Assembly (NCBI GenBank): GCA_903929425.1
Contig: CAIYUO010000100.1
Location: 1-41,332 of the forward strand
DNA from: an uncultured Bacteroidota bacterium
Lineage (GTDB): Bacteria > Bacteroidota > Bacteroidia > Chitinophagales > Chitinophagaceae
Length of the DNA stretch: 41,332 nucleotides
Direction: 5' to 3'
In this document: piece by piece, positions 32,274 through 39,404 of the stretch
Layout of the letters: each line of letters opens with the position of its first letter
Position numbering within the stretch: position 1 is the first letter of the stretch
The notes under the pieces: model-generated
What the model saw: only the letters and a program-made list of their open reading frames with translations
Told to the model about the DNA's origin: nothing
The model's database searches: none
Program-made: the position numbers and the translations under genes

Positions 32274-33953
32274 ATGACCAACAAGCACATTTCTAAAAAC
32301 TTATTGAGTAGTGTCCAAAAAATTATTCAATCTACTAAGGGGCATGCTTTAACCGACGAATTAATTGATAGCTTAACCGATGACACTAAACCGCTTGTTG
32401 ATTTTTATGAGGTCTCGCATTTTCAAGCTATTGTTTTATCATTATATTTGGACTGTGGCTTACGTGATATTTGTTTAGACACCGAACGTCTTGTTGATTA
32501 TTTTGGTAAAAGCATGAGTGTGTTAGCCGATATTCATCAAGCTATTGATGAGTTAATGGATAAAAAAATGATCTATTACAGACGACACTCATTTGATATG
32601 AGTCGTAAAACCGATCATAACAAACCTATCCAGGTGCATGATAAAATATTAGCTGCCTTATTGAAAGGGGATAAGACATTGATGGAGTCGCCTAAAGTGG
32701 AGGGGTTTAATAACTTATTATGGGAAGTGCGTGATATGATTGTTAAACGCATTGATAAGGTATTTTCCACCGATGATTTAGTGGAAGGTATTATGAGTAT
32801 GTTAGATGCTAATGCTGAAATGCAAGAAATTAAATGGTTAAAGAAAATAGATGGAATTGATAAATATGATATTGCTGTTTTATTGAACATTACTATTGAA
32901 CATATGGAGGGGATTGAGGAGTGTGATATTTCTAAAATTGTAAATGAAGTTCATGATGAAGCAAGAGACAGAATTAGATATAAGCGTTCAGTGAAGGAAA
33001 ACCATTGTCCATTGTTTACTTTAAACTTATTACAACATTCTGATGAGGATTTTTCATTTTCAAGTTATGTGAGATTATCTGATGACGCCATGGAAGTATT
33101 ATTGGGGGGTTGTGTGGACGTAGTTAAAAAACCATTTAAGCCAAAGTTTGGGACTTTGATTGATCCTAATAAAATTAAAGAAGAGAAGTTGTTTTTTAAT
33201 GAGGAGGAACAAACTCAAATTGATAAAATCACCAAAGCATTACAGGAAGACAAGTATAAAGAGATTGTAAAAAAAATGCAGGACAATGGATTAAAGGGGG
33301 GAGTGACTATTTTAAGTTTTGGTGCCGCTGGTACAGGTAAAACTTCGTCAGCTTATCAAATTGCTAAAGCTACGGACCGTTTTATTTATTTCATTGAGAT
33401 GGATAAAATTCAATCCAAGTGGGTTGGAGAAAGTGAAAAAAATGCAAAAGCTATTTTTGAAGAAATTGAAAAATGTTCCAAGTTTTTAGGTAAAGAAGTT
33501 ATTGCAGTATTCAATGAAGCCGATGCTGTAATTGGAAAACGTATGGAGGCCAATAGCAGTGTTGATAAAAGCTTTAATACGCTTACCAATATTTTTCTTC
33601 AAGCATTTGAGGACTACAAGGGCATCGCTATTTTAACAACCAATTTGGCAAATCATTTTGATGAGGCATTTATGAGACGTATTTTATTTCGTATCCAATT
33701 TCATAAGCCTGAATTAAGTGTAAGAAAAAAAATATTAACGAATGTATTTTCAAATCTTTCTGATACTATGATTGATAAAATCAATGAAGATTTTGAATTT
33801 ACAGGTGCTCAAATTGCTAATGTCAGAAAAAAGATTCTTATCAAGGAAATTTTGGAGGAAGAGGATCACAATGAAGAGTACATTTTTAAATTATGTCAGG
33901 AAGAGCAAGTTTTAACAAAAGCGAAACGTGCTAACATTGGCTTTATTCAATAG
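32274..33953 (+). CDS. AAA+ ATPase with a long N-terminal domain
   Basis: From the ATG at 32274 the protein has 559 residues; an upstream ATG (32184) would add 30 hydrophobic residues and is less likely. Residues 1-300 are helical with no recognised domain. The AAA+ module has Walker A GAAGTGKTSS (350-357), an aromatic pore-loop-like SKWVGESEKNAKAIFEE, Walker B AVFNEADAVIG (Glu415, Asp417), sensor 1 ILTTNLANHFDEAF and the arginine finger FMRRILFRI. These are features of the classic AAA clade that remodels or unfolds proteins, so it is probably a substrate-specific remodeller with an active ATPase. It follows the operator-controlled 56-aa gene and diverges from the WYL regulator. Confidence 0.88.
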   Translation: MTNKHISKNLLSSVQKIIQSTKGHALTDELIDSLTDDTKPLVDFYEVSHFQAIVLSLYLDCGLRDICLDTERLVDYFGKSMSVLADIHQAIDELMDKKMIYYRRHSFDMSRKTDHNKPIQVHDKILAALLKGDKTLMESPKVEGFNNLLWEVRDMIVKRIDKVFSTDDLVEGIMSMLDANAEMQEIKWLKKIDGIDKYDIAVLLNITIEHMEGIEECDISKIVNEVHDEARDRIRYKRSVKENHCPLFTLNLLQHSDEDFSFSSYVRLSDDAMEVLLGGCVDVVKKPFKPKFGTLIDPNKIKEEKLFFNEEEQTQIDKITKALQEDKYKEIVKKMQDNGLKGGVTILSFGAAGTGKTSSAYQIAKATDRFIYFIEMDKIQSKWVGESEKNAKAIFEEIEKCSKFLGKEVIAVFNEADAVIGKRMEANSSVDKSFNTLTNIFLQAFEDYKGIAILTTNLANHFDEAFMRRILFRIQFHKPELSVRKKILTNVFSNLSDTMIDKINEDFEFTGAQIANVRKKILIKEILEEEDHNEEYIFKLCQEEQVLTKAKRANIGFIQ

Positions 33954-34005
33954 TTTGATGGTATTTGTGTTTTTTAATGATTTGGTTTTGGTGGGTTAGT
34001 AAATC

Positions 34006-34061
34006 AAGAAGGCGCTGCGAAATAATCGATTTCATCAATTTAAGTAGCGGCGTCTTCTTTT
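34006..34061 (+). terminator. Long hairpin after the AAA+ gene (possible terminator)
   Basis: AAGAAGGCGCTGC (34006-34018) pairs with GCGGCGTCTTCTT (34047-34059) over 13 bp, including two G-T wobbles, around a 28-nt loop that can itself form a small GAAAT/ATTTC stem. It is followed by only a short T-run. It lies in the 132 nt between the AAA+ gene and the next ORF. It could be a weak terminator or a regulatory RNA fold. Confidence 0.45.
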
Positions 34062-34085
34062 CCTAAAATGTAAAAAAGAAAAGTT

Positions 34086-34652
34086 ATGAGATATGTAGAA
34101 ATGATTTTGTCAGTTGACGATGCATCCATTATTAAGTTCCCTAAATTGGTGGACACGGTGAAACAGTGGACTATGAGTGGTGTTCGCTTTATTAGGCTGG
34201 TAACCGATACGGTTAAGCCCGATTATATTATTCATTTTAGCGGCTCCTCTAATGATCCATTAAATTCCAATTCGCCATCCTTTAACGACTTGTATGAGAA
34301 AATTAAGGAACCTGATGCACAAAAAGTTGGTATCCTTAAGGCTCTATACAATCATGTAAGCCCTGATATTATTTTGACAATAATCAACAAACCCTTACAA
34401 AGCAAAAATGAGTACTTGTATAATTTGTTGGAATCTAGTAATGGGTATTTGATATATAAGCATCAGTTCGAGCAATTTATCATGGATAAATTAGGGCTAT
34501 CTCAACAAGCAGCCATTGCATTTACAGAGGAATGGAACAAAAAGTCAATTCGCAATAGAGAGCCTCTAATTCAATCTGAGCATTATTTCCTAATTGAAAG
34601 CAGGATGCCTCAGTATTTTGTATTTGACATACCTGCAAAAGAATTATTATAA
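34086..34652 (+). CDS. Hypothetical protein
   Basis: A 188-residue soluble protein, not recognised. It begins MRYVEMILSVDDASIIKFPK and has mixed alpha/beta character, a central segment (GILKALYNHVSPDIILTIIN) and a helical C-terminal part that includes LGLSQQAAIAFTEEWNKK and ends in MPQYFVFDIPAKELL. The phrase LGLSQQAAIAFTEEW resembles a winged-helix or dimerisation helix but gives no functional clue. No signal peptide or membrane helix. It starts 132 nt after the AAA+ gene, beyond the hairpin, and the secreted PBP-like gene follows 24 nt later. Confidence 0.72.
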   Translation: MRYVEMILSVDDASIIKFPKLVDTVKQWTMSGVRFIRLVTDTVKPDYIIHFSGSSNDPLNSNSPSFNDLYEKIKEPDAQKVGILKALYNHVSPDIILTIINKPLQSKNEYLYNLLESSNGYLIYKHQFEQFIMDKLGLSQQAAIAFTEEWNKKSIRNREPLIQSEHYFLIESRMPQYFVFDIPAKELL

Positions 34653-34676
34653 ATATCTTCATCTTAACAAAACATA

Positions 34677-36173
34677 ATGAATAAAAACTTCCTTTTTACT
34701 TTAATAATGTCGCTTTCAATTTTTAACATCAATGTTAGCGCTCAACCCTATCAATGGGGTGGTAAAGTAGTTACCAAAAAACAGTATGATAAGTTATTGC
34801 ACAAATTCACTGAAGATTTTATAAAAAATTACGTTTATGATAGTAATCAATACTTTAGTGACGAAATATTACTAGCTAAGTTAAATGCTGAAAAAGCTGA
34901 AAGTGGTTTAGCGGTTCTTATTGATTTAAATGACAATAGAATAGTTTCAGAAAGTGCTTTTAGTAAATACGGAAATAAATATTTAGCCGATAATAATCTT
35001 TTGAATAGGCCTATCGAACCAGGTAGTTTAATGATTCCATTATCAGCGGCTTTAATAATGGATAATTTTGGAATTATATTGGATGATACTGTCGATTTAG
35101 AAAAGGGGAAAACTAAAATTAATGGTCGTGTTATCATGGACGCCGAATTACATGGTATGAATGCTGCTAATTTATTAACCATTATTGCAGAAAGTAGTAA
35201 TGTGGGCATTGCAAAAATGGTTACAAAAAGTTTCAAAAAAACTAATAACATTTATAATTTTCAAGATGTAATTAATGATCATGTGGGTAATGCCAATTAT
35301 AAGTTACATGAAACCTCGGATAGTTATCAAATACCATTTCAGTCATTTGGTTATGGTTTGCAACTATCGCCTAATCAAATTTTTAATTTTTACAAACGAG
35401 TAGCGCTATCTGATTCAACTTTATTTAAAAATCCTAACACACTAACCCAGGTTCAAACAGCATTAAAGGAGGTATGTAATAAAGGAACTGCTAAGAAATT
35501 ATTTAGTGATTCAAAATATAATTTTGCTGGCAAAACAGGCACTAGTTTAGTAGTTGGGAAAAATGGTTATGCAAATAAACAGTTCCAAGCATCATTTATT
35601 GGGTATGATGACGTTCAAAATCCAAGATATGCATGTATGGTAATCATTAAATGTAAGCCAAATTCCCCCAATCATTTTGGAGCATCGGTAGCAGGGCCAG
35701 TATTTAAAGCTATCATAGAAAATATTTTGAATGATGATCAAAAAAGTGAAAATTTGAATCAAGATGTCATGGAAATAGAAGTGCCAACTGAATATCATGA
35801 TGAATTATTAAATAATCGTAATCATTATCATCATTTAGAAGACTCGGTATCATCAATTTCTAAAAATGATTTACAATCGGATACAACTGGCCTTTCCCCA
35901 TTAAAAAAGTTTTACGTGGATGGTAAGTGGGAATCAGGCTATGATGGGGGAATTATGGGTTATTATATTAGTACTTGTTGGAAAAATGCCTTACCTATTA
36001 TCAAAAAATTTATCGAAATTGATAGGGTTACAGGTTGTAGTAGCCAACAAATTGGCAATAATCAAACAGTTTTCCATTACAGTTGTGAAAAGTATATTAA
36101 AACAAGAGCAACTTATAAAAACGGAAATCCGGTGTATAAAACAGAAAATATTGATGTCTATTTTAAAAATTAA
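34677..36173 (+). CDS. Secreted penicillin-binding-like protein lacking SxxK lysine
   Basis: The 498-residue protein has a signal peptide (MNKNFLFTLIMSLSIFNINVSAQ). Residues about 75-350 follow the transpeptidase domain of FtsI/PBP2-type enzymes: IEPGSLMIPLSAALIMD, VDLEKGKTKINGRVIMD, the SxN motif (Ser173-Ser174-Asn175 in IAESSNVGIAKM), FGYGLQLSPNQIFNFY and the KTG motif (Lys286-Thr-Gly in FAGKTGTS). The nucleophile Ser117 is kept, but the SxxK lysine is Ile120, so acylation should be much weaker or absent. There is no N-terminal dimerisation domain. A C-terminal ~130 residues (GKWESGYDGGIMGYY, VTGCSSQQIGNNQTVF) are unknown. Possible roles: beta-lactam or peptidoglycan sensing, or a structural decoy. 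Confidence 0.82.
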   Translation: MNKNFLFTLIMSLSIFNINVSAQPYQWGGKVVTKKQYDKLLHKFTEDFIKNYVYDSNQYFSDEILLAKLNAEKAESGLAVLIDLNDNRIVSESAFSKYGNKYLADNNLLNRPIEPGSLMIPLSAALIMDNFGIILDDTVDLEKGKTKINGRVIMDAELHGMNAANLLTIIAESSNVGIAKMVTKSFKKTNNIYNFQDVINDHVGNANYKLHETSDSYQIPFQSFGYGLQLSPNQIFNFYKRVALSDSTLFKNPNTLTQVQTALKEVCNKGTAKKLFSDSKYNFAGKTGTSLVVGKNGYANKQFQASFIGYDDVQNPRYACMVIIKCKPNSPNHFGASVAGPVFKAIIENILNDDQKSENLNQDVMEIEVPTEYHDELLNNRNHYHHLEDSVSSISKNDLQSDTTGLSPLKKFYVDGKWESGYDGGIMGYYISTCWKNALPIIKKFIEIDRVTGCSSQQIGNNQTVFHYSCEKYIKTRATYKNGNPVYKTENIDVYFKN

Positions 36174-36274
36174 CATCCCAAAAGCGTGCTATAGAAATAT
36201 GGAAGAAACATTTTAATCGATTTTAAAAATTTATATATAAAATAAGTTTAATTTCAGGGAGAAAATTTTAAGTA

Positions 36275-37303
36275 ATGAATAAAGATCAAATCAAAACAAT
36301 TGCAGAATTATTTGGCAAAATTGCTCCTGACGATATTAGAATGGAAGAAGTTGAATTTGACGGTAAAAAATATAAAAGGGGGGATAAAATTCATATACCT
36401 CAAAATGAAAAAGATTTTAAGGATTTTGAAAATAAAATGAAGCAAATTTTTGAGAGACAAAATCAGGATAATTTCACAAATCTAATATCTGAACAACATG
36501 AGCATAATGAAGAAGAAGGGCCTCTTCAGTTTTTAATCAATAATTGCAACCTTAATAAGAGTAATTTATTTCAATTTACAATAGAGGAAATTGAACAATT
36601 ATTAATTGAAATTGATAGAAATCAGGGGTTTAGATTTATAGTTAATTTAAATTATTTAGCATTCTATAGACCTTACCATTATTACCCCACAACCTGGGGA
36701 ATATATTTAGATATTGATAAATTAATTCAACAAGGACAGCGCGTATTTGATTACAATAATCAGTACAACTGCGTCCCTAATTTAACCGATTTTGATGCTT
36801 TTTTAATTGCTTTCTTTAAAACTTATTTTCACGAAATATACCATCATAAATTTGAAGCGATGGCAACAAAAATCGAATTAGTAAACCGAAAGCCTTTTTA
36901 TAAAGATGGCTTTAATTATTATTATTGTAATACATTTAGAAGTGATTTTTGTTTAGAGGAAGCCTTTGCTAATGTTCATGGACTAGAAAAATCAATTGAT
37001 TTTTTGAAAGAAAATGCGGGATTTAGCTACGCTCCAAAAGATTTAAAAAAACTAATTAGGAAGTCATTATTAGAATTTGCCTCACCAGGTTATAGAAAAG
37101 CCTTTGAAATAACAGATTTACCTTTAATTGAAAGGAAATTAACTGAAAATAAATTTATAGAGTTAATTTATAAGTTTTCATATTTTAGAATTAATGGTGT
37201 TATGCCGGGAGAATTAACTGCTGACATGTGGGATTTATTTACGTATAAGCTTGATCCATTAATTAATACTAACAATGATGTAACTTTTATTGCTAGGATA
37301 TAA
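36275..37303 (+). CDS. Cytosolic HExxH (gluzincin-like) protein
   Basis: A 342-residue protein with no signal peptide. The N-terminal ~90 residues are acidic and helical. The core has HExxH at 186-190 (KTYFHEIYHHKFEAM) and a Glu pair at 228-229 in FCLEEAFANVHGLEKS, spaced as the third zinc ligand of gluzincins. The sequence between (NYYYCNTFRSDF) is aromatic and Cys-containing. It is not recognised as a named peptidase. The same HExxH ... E-A-N/A plan recurs in two other proteins of the island. Peptidase function is plausible but unproven; it could be a metal-binding toxin or antitoxin processing enzyme. Confidence 0.75.
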   Translation: MNKDQIKTIAELFGKIAPDDIRMEEVEFDGKKYKRGDKIHIPQNEKDFKDFENKMKQIFERQNQDNFTNLISEQHEHNEEEGPLQFLINNCNLNKSNLFQFTIEEIEQLLIEIDRNQGFRFIVNLNYLAFYRPYHYYPTTWGIYLDIDKLIQQGQRVFDYNNQYNCVPNLTDFDAFLIAFFKTYFHEIYHHKFEAMATKIELVNRKPFYKDGFNYYYCNTFRSDFCLEEAFANVHGLEKSIDFLKENAGFSYAPKDLKKLIRKSLLEFASPGYRKAFEITDLPLIERKLTENKFIELIYKFSYFRINGVMPGELTADMWDLFTYKLDPLINTNNDVTFIARI

Positions 37304-37341
37304 CTTGCAATCTTCTGTAAATTAAATTTTAATGTTTTATT

Positions 37342-37512
37342 ATGGGAAAATTCGGTTTTAGCTTCTCTTGGAAAAGAGCTTTAGGAATTACAGCAGCTAA
37401 GCAAAAATTTGCGCGCGAAACAGGAATTCCTACTTCCATGTCTGGGGTTGAACGTAAAGTGGGTAGGTCAATTATTAATTTACTATTGGGATTTATATCT
37501 AAAAAACGATAA
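37342..37512 (+). CDS. Small basic protein (GFSFSWKRALGI type)
   Basis: A 56-codon frame: MGKFGFSFSWKRALGITAAK, then QKFARETGIPTSMSGVERKV and GRSIINLLLGFISKKR. It is strongly basic. I recall similarly short proteins with FSWKRALGI and GIP.S.SG.ERK.GR in unrelated bacteria and phages (memory, not checked), which supports a real gene. The fold seems to be two short helices. It starts 38 nt after the zincin gene, and the YKSEAD-repeat gene starts 2 nt after its stop. Function unknown. Confidence 0.65.
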   Translation: MGKFGFSFSWKRALGITAAKQKFARETGIPTSMSGVERKVGRSIINLLLGFISKKR

Positions 37513-37514
37513 AA

Positions 37515-37835
37515 ATGTTATTTATGAAAAGTTTAATGCTATCAATTTTATTCATGCTCTTTTTTTCTTTTTCAATAAAGGCACAAAAAGTTTACAAAAC
37601 TTCCTATAAAAGCGAAGCTGATAAAGTTATTTATGTAACGGAGTATAAGAGTGAAGCCGATATGATTGTTTATGAAACTAAATATAAGTCCGAGTCAAAG
37701 CCATATTCAGGTATCTGGTATTGGACTAGCTATAAATCCGAAGCGGATTGGTCAGTTTATTTTACTAAATATAAATCGGAAGCTAATTTAAAAGTGTACT
37801 TCACAAAATACAAGAGTGAAGCTGGTATGAAATAA
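37515..37835 (+). CDS. Secreted YKSEAD tandem-repeat protein
   Basis: The 106-residue protein has a signal peptide (MLFMKSLMLSILFMLFFSFSIKAQ; a start at 37524 would drop three residues) and then about six ~13-residue repeats of the form VYxTxYKSEADxx (SYKSEADKVIYVTEYKSEADMIVYETK..., ending FTKYKSEAGMK). Each repeat has an alternating Tyr/Val beta strand and a Ser-Glu-Ala-Asp turn, as in small Bacteroidota secreted repeat families (DUF6150-like). A stacked beta-hairpin fold is likely. It starts 2 nt after the 56-aa gene, so they are coupled. Function unknown; periplasmic or surface location. Confidence 0.78.
   Translation: MLFMKSLMLSILFMLFFSFSIKAQKVYKTSYKSEADKVIYVTEYKSEADMIVYETKYKSESKPYSGIWYWTSYKSEADWSVYFTKYKSEANLKVYFTKYKSEAGMK
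37600..37832 (+). repeat. Degenerate tandem repeats encoding YKSEAD units
   Basis: The DNA repeats about every 39 nt with the core TATAAAAGCGAAGCTGAT / TATAAGAGTGAAGCCGAT / TATAAATCCGAAGCGGAT and similar, drifting mostly at third codon positions. One unit is enlarged (SESKPYSGIWYWTS). The codon-level drift means the repeats are old and kept by protein-level selection. Confidence 0.7.
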
Positions 37836-37859
37836 TAAACAACACTTAATTATATATTT

Positions 37860-38555
37860 ATGGGTAAAATTTATACATTAACATTTGAAGAATATTGTAA
37901 ACTAGTAACAGACATAGGCTTAGACTTAATGCCAGCTGATACATTCGGCCTTTATCCCCATTTCCCAATGAAGGATATGGTTAATGTTAAGAATCTTTAT
38001 GATAAATATATAGAAAGAGAAAATTGGTTTGAGTATTATCTCAATCATTTTATTGTAGCTAAATCCAAAATTGATATTATTTGGAGCGAAGCCTCTAAAT
38101 TCAGTAATGATTATTATGTTTATAAACAATTTCCATTGGGTACATTTATAAACTATGGCAAAAAAAATGGTTATTTTTCTAAAGTCACTGAAGCTGTATT
38201 TGGTAGTTCAATATGCATTGATTTTTATTCTCCTTTTGGATTTAACCATACTTCAAAATCTAGAGAATATCTAAATAAAATTTATAATAATAATTCTGCT
38301 ATTTACAATTCGTATCTTGAAAAATATATTACTTCTATCTTAAATATTATTGGATATAAGTATAATCAAGTTATGAGTTTGTCAAACATCATAGCTGGGC
38401 CAAAAGATACTCGAGATTCAATTTTAAATTTCTTTAGTTCAGAATTAAAATCTACAAATTTATTTAAATGTTATTTTTTGTCACAACAATCTGTAACATC
38501 TAAATTTGATAATTTAGATTTAACTAAAGCAATAGCATTAAGAAAAAAGAAGTAA
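37860..38555 (+). CDS. Hypothetical protein
   Basis: A 231-residue protein, not recognised, from a particularly AT-rich stretch. It begins MGKIYTLTFEEYCKLVTDIG and is rich in Tyr, Asn, Lys and Ile. It contains IYNNNSAIYNSYLEKYITSILNIIGYKY, a probable helix, and ends in a basic KAIALRKKK. There is no signal peptide or clear catalytic motif. It lies 24 nt after the repeat protein and 6 nt before the next HExxH gene, so likely in the same transcript. Confidence 0.72.
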   Translation: MGKIYTLTFEEYCKLVTDIGLDLMPADTFGLYPHFPMKDMVNVKNLYDKYIERENWFEYYLNHFIVAKSKIDIIWSEASKFSNDYYVYKQFPLGTFINYGKKNGYFSKVTEAVFGSSICIDFYSPFGFNHTSKSREYLNKIYNNNSAIYNSYLEKYITSILNIIGYKYNQVMSLSNIIAGPKDTRDSILNFFSSELKSTNLFKCYFLSQQSVTSKFDNLDLTKAIALRKKK

Positions 38556-38561
38556 TTATTT

Positions 38562-39401
38562 ATGAAAATCATCAACCTTGATTCGAAATACGAACTAACC
38601 CATGCTCAAGTAAGTTATGTGGAGTCAGTATTAGCTTTTGATGTTCCTTTTGGTGGGATTGATCCTATTTACCCAACAATGAATACATTAACTGAACAAA
38701 TACCGGTGTTTTTATTTTCAAGTGCTTCAATGCCAAGTGAGCAGTCATTGTATGAGGATGAGCCCTATAATAATAGGTATGATGAGAATTTTGAAAGGGA
38801 ATATAAAGGGGAGGTAAAACCATCAACTGAATGGCTGGGTTTTTATAAAAATAAAGCGGTCATTGAAAACATTACAACTCCAATCATTGGACTTTGTCCT
38901 GAGCGCATCATGAAATGTGTAAATAATGATGAAGAGCTTATGATATTAATTGCAAAAGTCCTAATTCATGAGTTTGCACATGCGCAAATGAATTATCATC
39001 CTCTTGACCCACGTAATGCATTAACCATATATAATCCCTATGATGAATTCTATAAATGGATTGAAGAATCACATGCCAACTTAATCACGCTTGCTAGATT
39101 TAAATATTTTGAAAGAAGTTTGACAGGATCCACTAAAACCTTTGCGACTACTTCAACCTCAATTATGCCATTAGATTTTGTAAAGGACTTTATTAGCAAA
39201 CAACCAGATAATTATAAATTTGGATTAGACTTATTCAATGTTAATGCATGGTCCTGGTGGAAATGGAGGGATAATAAAGCGAAAATATTTAGCCGCACTA
39301 GTGAAAAAGACGCCTGGCTTAATTATGCTAAATTACATTTAGGGAAAGGAACTTTAAATAGAGCAGACCTTTATAGACTTGTTGACGATTTAATTAGATA
39401 A
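38562..39401 (+). CDS. HExxH (gluzincin-like) protein
   Basis: A 279-residue soluble protein. HExxH is at 136-140 in VLIHEFAHAQMNYHPL, and a Glu pair at 168-169 (WIEESHANLITLARF) gives the third ligand spacing of a gluzincin. A preceding strand-helix (DEELMILIAKVLIHEFAH) is typical of zincin active-site helices. The N-terminal ~100 residues and the C-terminal part (SWWKWRDNKAKIF, AWLNYAKLHLGKG) are not recognised. It is the last gene of the island and converges on polX with 3 nt between stop codons. Third zincin-like gene of the island; substrate unknown. Confidence 0.78.
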   Translation: MKIINLDSKYELTHAQVSYVESVLAFDVPFGGIDPIYPTMNTLTEQIPVFLFSSASMPSEQSLYEDEPYNNRYDENFEREYKGEVKPSTEWLGFYKNKAVIENITTPIIGLCPERIMKCVNNDEELMILIAKVLIHEFAHAQMNYHPLDPRNALTIYNPYDEFYKWIEESHANLITLARFKYFERSLTGSTKTFATTSTSIMPLDFVKDFISKQPDNYKFGLDLFNVNAWSWWKWRDNKAKIFSRTSEKDAWLNYAKLHLGKGTLNRADLYRLVDDLIR

Positions 39402-39404
39402 TTC

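Noticed and set aside
34847..35251. A 134-codon hydrophobic frame antisense to the PBP-like gene
   Set aside because: The PBP-like frame has clear motifs; the antisense frame is an artefact of AT-rich codon use.
37600..37832. The ~39-nt repeats considered as a CRISPR array or minisatellite
   Set aside because: Repeats are in frame, diverge at third codon positions and have no unique spacers, so they are protein-coding repeats.
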